This document shows, in pieces, positions 5,734 through 6,061 of a stretch of 6,061 bases of DNA (positions are counted from its first letter, which is position 1; each line of letters starts with the position of its first letter). The notes beneath the pieces were generated by a model that ran no database searches, was not told the DNA's origin, and saw only the letters and a program-made list of their open reading frames with translations. The translations under genes and the position numbers were made by a program. Origin of the DNA: Gammaproteobacteria bacterium (GTDB lineage: Bacteria; Pseudomonadota; Gammaproteobacteria; Pseudomonadales; Pseudohongiellaceae); the NCBI GenBank assembly GCA_003451715.1, contig DMJN01000020.1:1-6061 (forward strand), written 5' to 3'.

Positions 5734-6061
5734 ATGAAATCTGATTCTCAAGTTCCCAACTCCTTACCGCTGATTATTGATATTGAAGCGCTGCTACCCC
5801 TGTTAGCAGCTGAGCATATTCTGGTGGTGGCTGTTTGTTCTGAGGAAGTATTCAGGAAACACCATATTTCTGGCTCCGTGCTCATCGAACCGGCTGAACT
5901 GGTCTGTGGTGTAAAACCTGCCACCGGAAAGCTTCCAGGTATCGAACAGTTAAACCAGCTCTTTTCCAGAATCGGACTGAGCGATGAGAAGCACGTGATT
6001 GCCTACGATGACGAGGGAGGTGGCTGGGCCGGACGCCTGATCTGGACACTGGATGTGTTAG
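5734..6061 (+). CDS. Sulfurtransferase (two-domain rhodanese family), 5' part only
   Basis: The first 109 codons of a rhodanese-like protein run off the window end. Rhodaneses move sulfane sulfur from donors such as thiosulfate to thiol or cyanide acceptors through a catalytic cysteine. The visible part is the N-terminal, usually non-catalytic domain: LPLIIDIEALLPLL at 11-24, the family-like HHISGSVLIEP at 44-54, and DDEGGGWAGRLIW at 92-104, nearly identical to my recollection of Azotobacter and Pseudomonas RhdA. The catalytic domain, with its expected cysteine loop, lies beyond 6061, so activity cannot be judged. The usual acidic residue after the first strand (LVDL in RhdA) is replaced (LVVAV). 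The ATG at 5734 has no clear ribosome-binding site. A TAGAAT (5694-5699) could be a -10 box but lacks a -35 partner. Placement after rsgA suggests cotranscription with it. Confidence 0.85.
   Translation, partial: MKSDSQVPNSLPLIIDIEALLPLLAAEHILVVAVCSEEVFRKHHISGSVLIEPAELVCGVKPATGKLPGIEQLNQLFSRIGLSDEKHVIAYDDEGGGWAGRLIWTLDVL

Overview
The window looks like core chromosomal DNA from a gammaproteobacterium of medium GC content. The evidence is the close match of the predicted proteins to E. coli and Pseudomonas families that I recall from memory, together with gene order. The queG (+), orn (-), rsgA (+) block has the same relative order and orientation as in E. coli. The rhodanese-family gene after rsgA resembles the sulfurtransferase found near orn, rsgA and psd in Pseudomonas. 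I cannot name a genus.

Layout. (1) Positions 77-1477 encode a TolC-type outer-membrane efflux or secretion channel with a signal peptide, closed by a strong intrinsic terminator at 1498-1530. (2) A 190-base gap holds the terminator and a leader with small repeats. (3) Positions 1668-2807 encode a PLP-dependent aminotransferase of the YbdL (methionine aminotransferase) type that begins at an unusual TTG codon. It is followed 17 bases later by (4) queG at 2825-3883, epoxyqueuosine reductase, probably in the same transcript. (5) orn, oligoribonuclease, lies on the minus strand at 3919-4464 and converges on queG. (6) A 213-base divergent gap carries candidate back-to-back promoters. (7) rsgA at 4678-5682 encodes the ribosome small-subunit GTPase. 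(8) A 51-base gap with alternative small hairpins leads to (9) a two-domain sulfurtransferase gene that begins at 5734 and runs off the window end.

The genes do not form one pathway. queG (tRNA modification), orn (final step of RNA decay) and rsgA (30S maturation) share an RNA and translation theme and are often neighbours. TolC is an envelope component whose partner pump genes are not visible here. I found no mobile element, CRISPR array, tRNA, rRNA or phage gene, and nothing that supports a wholly new biological system. The observations worth checking are small-scale: the start of the aminotransferase gene (TTG start or frameshift), the competing hairpins over the rsgA stop codon, and short repeats in two upstream regions.
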